DNA from: Paenibacillus tepidiphilus
GTDB taxonomy: Bacteria > Bacillota > Bacilli > Paenibacillales > Paenibacillaceae
Assembly (NCBI RefSeq): GCF_008635795.1
Contig: NZ_VWRQ01000017.1
Location: 62,001 to 126,000 of the forward strand
DNA: 64,000 nt
Direction of reading: 5' to 3'
Under the pieces are notes generated by a model. It did no database searches. It saw nothing but the letters and a program-made list of their open reading frames with translations, and was not told the origin of the DNA. Below, piece after piece: positions 16,048 through 23,788 of this stretch (positions are counted from its first letter, which is position 1; each line of letters starts with the position of its first letter). The translations under genes and the position numbers were made by a program.

Positions 16048-17655
16048 ATGAGCAATACGCTACGGCAAGGTGCCGTGAATCTGTCGGCGGATGTACTGAT
16101 TCTGGGCGGAGGACCCGCCGGAACATGGGCGGCGCTCAGCGCCGCAGCCAGAGGGGCCAAAGTAATATTGGCCGATAAAGGCTACTGCGGCTCCAGCGGT
16201 GCGACGGCTCCGTCCGGCACAGGCGTATGGTACGTACAGCCGGATGCCCGGCTGCGGGAAGAAGCCAAGGCCAGCCGCTATGAGATGGGCGGCCAGCTTG
16301 CCGAGCACCGGTGGATGAACCGGGTGCTGGAGCGCACCTATGACAATATGAACCGTCTGGGCGTCTCCGGGTATCCCTTTCCGCTGGATGAATACGGCAA
16401 CCAATACCGCCGCAGCCTGCAAGGGCCCGAGTATATGAAGCTGATGCGGAAGCTGGTCAAGAAGGCCGGCGTGAAGATTCTGGATCACAGCCCGGCTCTG
16501 GAGCTGCTGGCCGATGAGCACGGTGTGGCGGGAGCGGCCGGGGTGCGCCTGCAGACCGGCGAGGCCTGGAGGGTGCTGGCAGGAGCGGTGGTCATCGCCA
16601 CCGGCGGCTGCGCTTTCCTCAGCAGGGCGCTGGGGTGCAATGTGCTGACCGGCGACGGCTATCTGCTCGCGGCTGAAGCGGGAGCGAGCCTGTCGGGTAT
16701 GGAGTTCTCCAATGCCTACGCCATTTGCCCGACCTTCTCATCCGTAACGAAGACGGCGTATTACAGCTATGCAAGCTTCTACTACGAGGACGGCAGTGTA
16801 GTGGAAGGAGCGGGCTCCAAGAGAGGGCGCTCGGTCATCGCCCGCAATCTGCTGGCGGGGCGTCAGGTCTACGCGAAGCTGGATCAGGCTCCGGAGGATA
16901 TACGGCCGCTGCTGCGGGTCGGGCAGACCAACTTCTTCCTGCCCTTTGACCGCCGGGGAATCGACCCGTTTACAGAGGCATTCCCGGTCACGCTGCGGCT
17001 GGAGGGAACGGTGCGCGGAACAGGCGGCATCCGGATTACGGATGAGCAGTGCGGCACCGGAGTACCCGGTTTATACGCCGCAGGCGACGCAGCTACCCGC
17101 GAGCTGATCTGCGGCGGCTTCACCGGCGGCGGCAGCCATAATGCCGCATGGGCGATGTCCTCCGGCTCCTTCGCCGGTGAAGGTGCGGCAGCCTACGCCG
17201 CCTCGCTGGGGGGCCGCTCCGCTCTGCGCACGCCGTCCGGCCTGTCGGTCTCGCCGCTGGCAGAGGGCGAGGTCTCCCGGGGAGCGGCGGTGCGCGCGGC
17301 CGAATATACGGAGGCGGTGCAGGCCGAGGTCAAGCCGTACGATATCAATCTGTTCCGCACAGGCGCAACACTGACATCTTCGCTGGCTCGGCTTGACGAT
17401 CTCTGGAAGGAGCAGCGCGGCCAAGAGATTACGGTTACGCCCGAAGGTGTCAAGGCCCGCGAGGCGCAGGCCATGACCGCAACGGCGCGCTGGATGTACA
17501 ATTCGGCGCTGGCCCGCACAGAGACGCGGGGCATGCACAAGCGCGAGGATTATAAGGCTACGGATAGCGGGCAGCATCACCGCCTGATCACCGGCGGACT
17601 CGATGAGGTCTGGACCAGCCGGGAAGAGGTGGCGAAGGAGGAGGTGCTCTCGTGA
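16048..17655 (+). CDS. AprA/fumarate-reductase-like FAD flavoprotein, copy 1
   Basis: A cytoplasmic FAD enzyme of 535 residues in the fumarate reductase / adenylylsulfate reductase alpha class. The dinucleotide-binding fold is ADVLILGGGPAGTWAALSAA (about residues 14-33), then ILADKGY, a mid motif VVIATGGCAFLSRALGCNVL, and the C-terminal FAD segment GVPGLYAAGDAATRE and GGGSHNAAWAMSSGS. The arginine-rich RLEGTVRGTGGI lies where related enzymes place substrate-site residues. The gene overlaps the next, a two-cluster ferredoxin, by four bases, which mirrors the AprA/AprB pairing. It sits between permease and binding-protein genes of a sulfonate-type importer. The reaction is unknown; reduction or oxidation of an imported sulfur compound is an inference. 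Confidence 0.85.
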   Translation: MSNTLRQGAVNLSADVLILGGGPAGTWAALSAAARGAKVILADKGYCGSSGATAPSGTGVWYVQPDARLREEAKASRYEMGGQLAEHRWMNRVLERTYDNMNRLGVSGYPFPLDEYGNQYRRSLQGPEYMKLMRKLVKKAGVKILDHSPALELLADEHGVAGAAGVRLQTGEAWRVLAGAVVIATGGCAFLSRALGCNVLTGDGYLLAAEAGASLSGMEFSNAYAICPTFSSVTKTAYYSYASFYYEDGSVVEGAGSKRGRSVIARNLLAGRQVYAKLDQAPEDIRPLLRVGQTNFFLPFDRRGIDPFTEAFPVTLRLEGTVRGTGGIRITDEQCGTGVPGLYAAGDAATRELICGGFTGGGSHNAAWAMSSGSFAGEGAAAYAASLGGRSALRTPSGLSVSPLAEGEVSRGAAVRAAEYTEAVQAEVKPYDINLFRTGATLTSSLARLDDLWKEQRGQEITVTPEGVKAREAQAMTATARWMYNSALARTETRGMHKREDYKATDSGQHHRLITGGLDEVWTSREEVAKEEVLS

Positions 17656-17984
17656 TTGAAGTGATCAGCGCCGCCAGATGTGTGGAGTGCAACCAGTGTG
17701 TGTCGGTCTGCCCGACGAACGTCTTTGACCGCGTCGAAGGGGATATTCCGGTCATTGCCCGGCAGAATGATTGCCAGACCTGCTTCATGTGCGAATTGTA
17801 CTGCCCGGCGGATGCGCTGTATGTCGCGCCGGATTCCGAAGCGGTATCGGGTGTGACGGAGGCTGAGCTTGAGCAGTCGGGGCTGATCGGCGGCTACCGC
17901 GAGAAGGTCGGCTGGGGCAAAGGCCGCCAGCCGGTCGCCAGCCATGAATATATGATTAAGCTTGCGGCCCGGGCCGGATTCTAA
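17652..17984 (+). CDS. AprB-like ferredoxin with two 4Fe-4S motifs, copy 1
   Basis: A 110-residue electron carrier. The two cluster motifs are CVECNQCVSVCP (from residue 10) and CQTCFMCELYCP (about residues 40-51), each the standard CxxCxxCxxxCP. The remaining 50 residues form a C-terminal tail ending in a basic/hydrophobic stretch, longer than a minimal ferredoxin and reminiscent of AprB tails. The GTG start at 17652 overlaps the flavoprotein stop (GTGA), implying translational coupling and a fixed complex. It would deliver electrons to, or take them from, the flavoprotein. Confidence 0.88.
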   Translation: MIEVISAARCVECNQCVSVCPTNVFDRVEGDIPVIARQNDCQTCFMCELYCPADALYVAPDSEAVSGVTEAELEQSGLIGGYREKVGWGKGRQPVASHEYMIKLAARAGF

Positions 17985-18012
17985 CCAACAAGACAAAGGG
18001 GAGACTACAGAT

Positions 18013-19110
18013 ATGAAGAAGCTATTGCAGACCGTTCAGGAAGTTCCGGCAGGTAAAGTCAAGCGGAGAGGGACCCGGCTAAGTGCCCGGCTCACGCTCG
18101 CTGCAAGCGTCATTCTGGCGATGCTCACGCTTTCGGCCTGCGGCAACAACACAGCCGGGAACAGCGCAGCCGGGGCAAACACAGCGGAAGCTGCGGGGAA
18201 CGCCTCCAATGCCTCTACTGCCTCCGGCGCTGATGTTCCCGCGGTGCTGAACTTCGGCTTTATCGGCTCCAATAAGCTCAATGTGCCGGGAGGCGCCGAG
18301 GGCTGGGGCTTCCATAAAGGCATTATCCAGGAGGAGCTAAAGAAGCATGGGATCACTGAGGTGAAGCTGACCGGCTTCCCGAACGGGCCGGATCAGACCG
18401 AATCGCTGATCAGCGGCCGCCTGGATTTCGGCAGTCTGGGCGACACTCCGGCCATCATCGCCTACGCCTCGGGGGCGAAGACGCGCTTCATCACGCAGTC
18501 CTCAGCCCATACGGTCGGCTATCTGATCGGCAAGAAGGACGGACCGAAGACCCTCAAGGATCTGCAGGGCGCGACAATTGCCATTCAGAAGGGTTCGTTC
18601 ATGCACCGCTACATTGTCGGCTTGCTCCAGCAGGAGGGGGTTACGGACTATAAGCTGGTTCATATGCTGATTCCGGATGCCACTGCAGCGCTGGCCCGCG
18701 GGGATGTCGACGCTTTGACCAACACAGGTGTACCAGCCTTGAAGCTGATCGAGCAGGGGTATACGCATCTGGATGATTCCTCGGCGCATCCGGACCTGTT
18801 GGGCTCCAGCGTCACGGTAGTGTCAGAGGAGTATCTGGAGAAATTCCCGGATTTCCCGGAGGTATGGAATGCCGCCCGTGAGAAGGCGCTGGCCGATTTA
18901 CAGCAGCATGAGGAGGAGTATTACGAGTTCCTGGCCGAAATCGGGGACACCACGCCTGAGCTGGCGAAGCAGGTAAGCCCGATCAGTGACATTAAGGATA
19001 CCGCGTTTACGGATGACGGATTTCAGCTGCTGGAGGGAACCAAAGCGTTTCTGGTCCAGGAGAAGCTGGCCAAGAAGGATTTTAATATCAGCGACTGGCA
19101 GCTTAAATAA
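18013..19110 (+). CDS. ssuA: Sulfonate-type substrate-binding lipoprotein
   Basis: The 365-residue product is the extracellular binding component of the ABC importer. It has a long basic N-terminus, a hydrophobic segment and the lipobox LSAC followed by a low-complexity Ala/Asn linker. The SsuA/TauA/NrtA-like fold shows NFGFIGSNKLNVPGG, FPNGPDQTESLISGRLDFGSLGDTPAIIAYASG and LKDLQGATIAIQKGSFMH. GGGGAG lies ten bases before ATG 18013, and the gene is 28 bases after the ferredoxin gene, so it is in the same transcript. Its place between two redox pairs ties the redox proteins to the imported substrate. The ligand is not known. Confidence 0.9.
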   Translation: MKKLLQTVQEVPAGKVKRRGTRLSARLTLAASVILAMLTLSACGNNTAGNSAAGANTAEAAGNASNASTASGADVPAVLNFGFIGSNKLNVPGGAEGWGFHKGIIQEELKKHGITEVKLTGFPNGPDQTESLISGRLDFGSLGDTPAIIAYASGAKTRFITQSSAHTVGYLIGKKDGPKTLKDLQGATIAIQKGSFMHRYIVGLLQQEGVTDYKLVHMLIPDATAALARGDVDALTNTGVPALKLIEQGYTHLDDSSAHPDLLGSSVTVVSEEYLEKFPDFPEVWNAAREKALADLQQHEEEYYEFLAEIGDTTPELAKQVSPISDIKDTAFTDDGFQLLEGTKAFLVQEKLAKKDFNISDWQLK

Positions 19111-19210
19111 ACAGATTACCGGCATTCACTGGCATAAAGTATGGAAGCAGTGCAGACGGCAGGCCCGGGTGGACACCGGGCAGGGGATATCCATAACCAA
19201 GGAGGTCAAT

Positions 19211-20038
19211 ATGGCGGAGAATACGCTTGTCATTGAACGGTTTCGTCTTCCGCTTAAGAACGGGCTGCACCTGGAGGGGGAAATCAAGGTTCCCCAGGGA
19301 GATACGGCGCTGCCGGTCCTCTTGATCAGCCACGGATTCCGGGGCCATAAAGACTGGGCCTTCTGGCCGGAGGCAAGCGGGCGTCTGGCGGCCGCGGGGT
19401 TCTACACCGTCAGCTTCAACTTCTCACGTGTGGCGGCCCGCACTGCAGCCGGGCTCAGCGAACAGGAAGCGGCGGAGGCACAGACGCAAAGCCGCGAGCT
19501 GCTCGATCTGGAAGAGCTGCTGCACAGCCTGCAGGAGGGACGGCTGCCGCTGGCGGAGCGGGCCGGGCTCCAGCGGCTGGCGCTGCTCGGACACAGCCGC
19601 GCCGGAGGCAGTGTCATTGTCTTCGCGGCGGAGCATCCGGAGGTGAAGGCGCTGGCAGTCTGGAACGGCGGTTCTCCGCCGGTACGCACCTATGGGCCGG
19701 GCGAGAGCCCAAGCCTGCCGGAGCAGGCTATACAGGCCGATCTCGCCGCGGGTGGGGAGCGCTACAACCTGGAGCGGGCGCTCGGCGGGTTGTCGGCCAA
19801 GGCACTGGTTATCCAGGGCGACAATGACCGCGAGGAGCTGCTGCGGCAGAATCAGCTCTTCCGGGAGCAGGCGCCGCAGCACCGCTATGTTGCGGTGGCC
19901 GGGGCAGACCACACGTTCAATACAACCGAGCCTTACACCGGCTCCACACCGGCGCTTGATACAGCGCTGGCCGAGACGGTGGCATTCCTCCGCACGCAGC
20001 TCGGGTCCGTTGGCGGCAGAGTGCGGCAGGAGCCTTAA
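19211..20038 (+). CDS. Alpha/beta hydrolase
   Basis: A 275-residue cytoplasmic serine hydrolase. The nucleophile elbow is GHSRAG, the oxyanion region LLISHGFRGHKDW, the acid VIQGDNDRE and the catalytic histidine GADHTFN. It resembles dienelactone-hydrolase/acyl-esterase-like enzymes of the BAAT class. AAGGAGGTCAAT precedes ATG 19211, an almost perfect ribosome site; the longer upstream frame overlaps the lipoprotein gene and is rejected. It lies 100 bases after the binding-protein gene and before the second flavoprotein. It could release the acid or alcohol part of an imported ester, but that is a guess. Confidence 0.87.
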   Translation: MAENTLVIERFRLPLKNGLHLEGEIKVPQGDTALPVLLISHGFRGHKDWAFWPEASGRLAAAGFYTVSFNFSRVAARTAAGLSEQEAAEAQTQSRELLDLEELLHSLQEGRLPLAERAGLQRLALLGHSRAGGSVIVFAAEHPEVKALAVWNGGSPPVRTYGPGESPSLPEQAIQADLAAGGERYNLERALGGLSAKALVIQGDNDREELLRQNQLFREQAPQHRYVAVAGADHTFNTTEPYTGSTPALDTALAETVAFLRTQLGSVGGRVRQEP

Positions 20039-20151
20039 TTTAAGAGCTTATTATCCGGGTAACGGAGGCATAGCCGCTGTATGCTTTACACATGTATACG
20101 GTATCCCCGGTTGATGGCTTCCATTTCTAAGAGCAGACAGGAGGAGGCGCA

Positions 20152-21783
20152 ATGCCGCAGCATACATTGCAGGAGCAGGTAGTAAGGCAGCAAACAACGG
20201 CAGATGTGCTGGTTCTCGGCGGCGGTCCGGCCGGTGCCTGGGCGGCCTGGAGTGCGGCCTCGCACGGTGCGAAGGTCATTCTCGCCGATAAAGGCTATCT
20301 CGGAACAAGCGGAGCCACCGCTCCGGGAGGAACGACGCTTCTGGTCATCCCGCCGGTGGCGAAGCTGCGGGAGCAGGCGGTCGCGGCCAGGCTGCGGGCA
20401 GGAGGCTATCTGTCGGAGAATGCCTGGATTCACCGGGTGCTTGACCAGGTGGAGCGGAATCTGGAGCTGGTGGAGCAGTGGGGCTATCCATTCCCCAGGG
20501 ATGAAGCCGGCCGGCCGCTGCGTACCCATCTGCATGGGCCCGAATATATGAAGCTGATGCGGCGGGTCGTCCGCAAAGCCGGAGTAAAGATATGGGATCA
20601 GTCTCCCGCACTGGAGCTGCTTCATGACAGGCATGGCGTAGGCGGGGCGCGCGGAGTGAACCGGCTTACCGGCGAGACGTGGGAGGTGCGGGCGAATGCC
20701 GTGGTAATCGCTACCGGCGGCTGCGCCTTCCTGAGCAAGGGTCTGGGCTGTAACGTGCTGACAGGCGAAGGGCTGCTGATGGCAGCCGAGACCGGAGCAG
20801 ACCTTTCCGGCATGGAATTCAGCCGCCAGTATGCGCCAAGCTTCGAAGGCGGCACGGTAACGCGCGGGCGGATGCTGGCCTGGGCCACGCTGTACGACGG
20901 CGCAGGGCGTCCGATCCTGCGCGGCGACCGCACCTTCGGCAGCATACCCGAGCTGCTTGTGAAGGGCCCGGTCTATGCTTCGCTCGACTTGGCCGACACG
21001 CCCGAGAAGCGCGAGTTCCTCCGCCGCGCCCATCCGATCTTCTTCATGCCGCTGGAGCGTGCGGGGATTGACCCGTTCCGGGACAAGTTCCCGCTGACGC
21101 TGCGCTATGAAGGCACGATGCGCGGCACCGGCGGCCTGCGCCTGACCGGGGCCGACTGCGCCGCATCGGTGCCCGGCCTGTATGCGGCCGGGGACGCCGC
21201 TTCGCGGGAGAAGGTCACCGGCGCGATCTCCGGCGGCGGGGCGTACAACGCCTCCTGGGCAATCTGCAGCGGCAGCTGGGCGGGCGAGGGGGCGGCGCGT
21301 TATGCGCTGTCCCAGACGCGCCACGCGGACAGCCGGGAGCTGGCACCTGCGGGACGGCATGGTCTGCAGGCGGGTGCCGACAAGCCGCACCGGCTGGAGG
21401 CGAAGCCGCTGATTGCGGCCGTGCAGCGCGAGGTCCTGCCGCTGGAGACCAATTACTTCCGCAGCGAGGCAGGCGTCAGTGCCGCCCTGCGGCGGCTGGA
21501 TAGCCTGCTGCCCGAGCTGGGCGGCGTGATTCCGTCCACGGTGCAGGGAATCGTGCAGTCCAGGGAAGCGGCGGCACTGCTGATGGCAGGCCGCTGGATC
21601 TATACCGCCGCCCTAGCCCGCCGGGAGACTCGCGGGCTAGCGCATCTCGCGGAGTATCCGCAGCTTGATCCGCAGCAGACGCACCGGCTAATTCTCTCCG
21701 GCACGGTCAGGATCGGCATCCGCACCGAAAGTGTACCCCATGCCCGCGAGCTGCAGCTGCCGGCAGAAGGGAGGGCCATATGA
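20152..21783 (+). CDS. AprA/fumarate-reductase-like FAD flavoprotein, copy 2
   Basis: A 543-residue paralogue of the flavoprotein at 16048. Shared blocks include VLVLGGGPAGAWAAWSAA, ILADKGYLGTSGATAP, GPEYMKLMRRVVRKAGVKI, VVIATGGCAFLSKGLGCNVL, GTMRGTGGLRLTG and VPGLYAAGDAASREK. The two copies differ most in the middle (about residues 225-265 here), where the substrate cap of this class lies, so they may act on different substrates or as unlike subunits. CAGGAGGAGGCGCA precedes ATG 20152. Its stop overlaps the following ferredoxin start (ATGA). The catalysed reaction is unknown. Confidence 0.85.
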   Translation: MPQHTLQEQVVRQQTTADVLVLGGGPAGAWAAWSAASHGAKVILADKGYLGTSGATAPGGTTLLVIPPVAKLREQAVAARLRAGGYLSENAWIHRVLDQVERNLELVEQWGYPFPRDEAGRPLRTHLHGPEYMKLMRRVVRKAGVKIWDQSPALELLHDRHGVGGARGVNRLTGETWEVRANAVVIATGGCAFLSKGLGCNVLTGEGLLMAAETGADLSGMEFSRQYAPSFEGGTVTRGRMLAWATLYDGAGRPILRGDRTFGSIPELLVKGPVYASLDLADTPEKREFLRRAHPIFFMPLERAGIDPFRDKFPLTLRYEGTMRGTGGLRLTGADCAASVPGLYAAGDAASREKVTGAISGGGAYNASWAICSGSWAGEGAARYALSQTRHADSRELAPAGRHGLQAGADKPHRLEAKPLIAAVQREVLPLETNYFRSEAGVSAALRRLDSLLPELGGVIPSTVQGIVQSREAAALLMAGRWIYTAALARRETRGLAHLAEYPQLDPQQTHRLILSGTVRIGIRTESVPHARELQLPAEGRAI

Positions 21784-22124
21784 TCGAGCTTGTGAGCAGT
21801 GACCGCTGCATCGGCTGCAAGCTGTGTGTGAAGGTATGCCCGACGAATGTGTTCGAGATGGACGGAAAGCTTCCCGTGATTGCCCGCCTGGAGGACTGCC
21901 AGACCTGCTTCATGTGCGAGGCGTATTGCCCGGCTGATGCCTTGTATGTGTCGCCGTTCGGCGACGCGGCTGTACCCGTCAATGAACAGGAGTTGATTGA
22001 CTCCGGGCGGCTGGGTAGCTGGCGGGCAGAAATCGGCTGGACGCCGGGAGTGGAGCACTCTATGGCGGAACGGGATACGACCCCGTTTTTTGAAGTATTT
22101 ACCGAATCCGAGCGCAAACTATAG
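21780..22124 (+). CDS. AprB-like ferredoxin with two 4Fe-4S motifs, copy 2
   Basis: A 114-residue paralogue of the ferredoxin at 17652. The cluster motifs are CIGCKLCVKVCP and CQTCFMCEAYCP, and the sequence CQTCFMCE is the same in both copies. The C-terminal tail also shows a corresponding GSWRAEIGWTPG where copy 1 has GGYREKVGWGKG, so the tail is a conserved part of the family and may contact the flavoprotein. The ATG at 21780 overlaps the flavoprotein stop. A strong terminator follows at 22143, which marks the end of the cluster. Confidence 0.88.
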   Translation: MIELVSSDRCIGCKLCVKVCPTNVFEMDGKLPVIARLEDCQTCFMCEAYCPADALYVSPFGDAAVPVNEQELIDSGRLGSWRAEIGWTPGVEHSMAERDTTPFFEVFTESERKL

Positions 22125-22142
22125 GCAAACACTGGACATACT

Positions 22143-22184
22143 GAAACGGAGCCTGGACTGGCGGCAGTCCGGAGGCTCCGTTTC
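22143..22184 (+). terminator. Terminator of the importer/redox cluster
   Basis: GAAACGGAGCC (22143-22153) pairs perfectly with GGCTCCGTTTC (22174-22184), with an inner GGACT/AGTCC helix. It may act in both directions. Confidence 0.8.
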
Positions 22185-22387
22185 ATTGTGCAGCCGGACG
22201 GAAGCGTCAGGTAAAGAGATTTCTCTTTATGGTAAAGCCCATTTCGCATATCACGCTGAATTTTTATGTGTACGTGGCAGGAATATCCGATTATACTAAA
22301 GTGAACGATCCGTTTTTTCAGCAGGCGGAGCGTCTCCCCAATCTCCATACTGACAGGCAAAAGAATATTAATGCTGGAGGAAATTGA

Positions 22388-23062
22388 ATGAGCACTACTG
22401 AACTTACTAGCCAACTTTCCAGTTACACAGGCAGACTGCTGAGAGAGCGTTTCGGGAAGGGGCCCGAATCGGTGCATGCTTCCATCGGGAAGCAGTGCAT
22501 AGCGCTGCATATCCGTAATTTTATCGGACCTGTGGAACGGTTTCTGCTAAACAAGGAGGAGGAGCAGGCTTTCCGCTATACCAGGGAATTGCTGATGAAA
22601 TCTCTGCTTCCGGAGCTGGCGGCATATCTGAAGGAACATATGGCTATTGAGGTTGGCGAACTTTTTTATGACTGGGGAATACATAATGCTTCCGGTATCA
22701 TCGTTGCGCTTCTCAAGTCTGAGGAGACCAGCGTCGACCATTACGCCGGAAGGGATCAGGTTCATACCCAGATTAGCGATGTGAGCCGCAAGGTGCAGAA
22801 GGAGCCCGAATTTATTGATTCCTGGTGGCTGGGACCGCGCACTTTGATTATTAAGCGCGAAGGTATTCTTATTCCGCTGGAGAAGGAACTAATTAATCTG
22901 GGCTATGAGAATACGCTCAAGACCACCAAACGCAAGATGGAGAAACGTTATCTGGAGGATACAACGACCATTGCTCCAATGCTTGGCAAGGAGCTGTCCG
23001 ACATTTATGTGGACTGGGACTTTGACCGGGATACCAGCGTGATTGCATATACTTTTCTTTAA
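22388..23062 (+). CDS. Protein with two DUF2294 (MpsC-like) domains
   Basis: A 224-residue soluble protein that appears to hold two DUF2294 units. The first (about residues 1-115) has YTGRLLRERFGKGPESVHAS, FIGPVERFL and a mid-domain LPELAAYLKEHMAIEVGELFYDWG; the second (about 118-224) has VSRKVQKEPEFIDS, LIIKREGILIPLEKELINLGYENTLK and LGKELSDIYVDWDFDRD. The matching ends FYDWGIHNASGIIVALL and YVDWDFDRDTSVIAYTF show the internal duplication. Single-domain relatives are about 120 residues. The family has been linked to a sodium-translocating system, but no partner genes for that are nearby. TGGAGGAAATTG precedes ATG 22388. The role here is unknown. Confidence 0.75.
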   Translation: MSTTELTSQLSSYTGRLLRERFGKGPESVHASIGKQCIALHIRNFIGPVERFLLNKEEEQAFRYTRELLMKSLLPELAAYLKEHMAIEVGELFYDWGIHNASGIIVALLKSEETSVDHYAGRDQVHTQISDVSRKVQKEPEFIDSWWLGPRTLIIKREGILIPLEKELINLGYENTLKTTKRKMEKRYLEDTTTIAPMLGKELSDIYVDWDFDRDTSVIAYTFL

Positions 23063-23114
23063 CCAACATCATATAAGGCGGAAATGAGTCGGACATGCAA
23101 ATGAGCCGAACATG

Positions 23115-23152
23115 AGCCGAAGAAGGGGGATATCCCTTTCTTCGGCTTTTTC
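23115..23152 (+). terminator. Terminator after the DUF2294 gene
   Basis: AGCCGAAGAAGGG (from 23115) pairs with CCCTTTCTTCGGCT (to 23147), followed by a T-rich tail. Confidence 0.85.
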
Positions 23153-23206
23153 TTTTTCGCGAAGATAAGCATATTCGCACTAACAGTTAGAGGAGGCGAG
23201 AGGCGG

Positions 23207-23623
23207 ATGGAAGCATACAGGCGGACGGTATTATACATTGAAGACGACGCTGTAAATATGACGCTTATGCGGCATATTTTCAGAAAATACTTGCCCGCTG
23301 TGTTGCTGCTTGAAGCCGAAACGGCCGAACTGGGATTACGGATTGCCATGCGGGAGCCGCTGGATCTGATTCTGCTGGATATCGGCTTGCCCGGCTTGGA
23401 CGGGTATGCGGCGATGAATGTGCTCAGATCAAAGGAAGAGACCCGTCATATTCCGGTGCTGGGAGTCAGTGCTTTTGCGCAGAACGCGGATATGGAACGG
23501 GCCAGGGTAAGCGGCTTCGCCGGATATATCACCAAGCCGTTTCAGGTGAGACTGCTGGCGGAAGCGGTGGAGTCGCTGCTTGCCGGAAGAGCGCATGTAT
23601 TTATTGAGGATAAAATCAGATAA
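23207..23623 (+). CDS. Single-domain response regulator (CheY-like)
   Basis: A 138-residue receiver protein with no output domain. The acidic pair is in LYIEDDAVN, the phospho-acceptor is D58 (LLDIGLPGLDG), the switch Ser/Thr is in LGVSAFAQNA and the invariant lysine in YITKPFQ. It therefore receives phosphate from a histidine kinase and acts by protein contact. GGAGGCGAGAGGCGG precedes ATG 23207. The hybrid kinase 165 bases downstream is the obvious partner and resembles the DivK-like or Spo0F-like arrangement of a kinase with a separate receiver. No terminator is seen between them. Confidence 0.9.
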   Translation: MEAYRRTVLYIEDDAVNMTLMRHIFRKYLPAVLLLEAETAELGLRIAMREPLDLILLDIGLPGLDGYAAMNVLRSKEETRHIPVLGVSAFAQNADMERARVSGFAGYITKPFQVRLLAEAVESLLAGRAHVFIEDKIR

Positions 23624-23788
23624 CAGGAGAACTGGGGAGTGCTCCGTCTAATGGCCGGTTTCGCGCCTGCGGCCTGCAACAGACTGAATTAAGAATTCCA
23701 TTTGACTTTGCTACGTTTATACAAGATATTTATAATTAAGATTTGAAATACGACAATTACGCTTATTCCACAAACAGGCGGTGGATCT

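Noticed and set aside
20086..21390. Minus-strand open frame opposite the second flavoprotein
   Set aside because: Shadow of a GC-rich gene; the sense protein has all FAD motifs.
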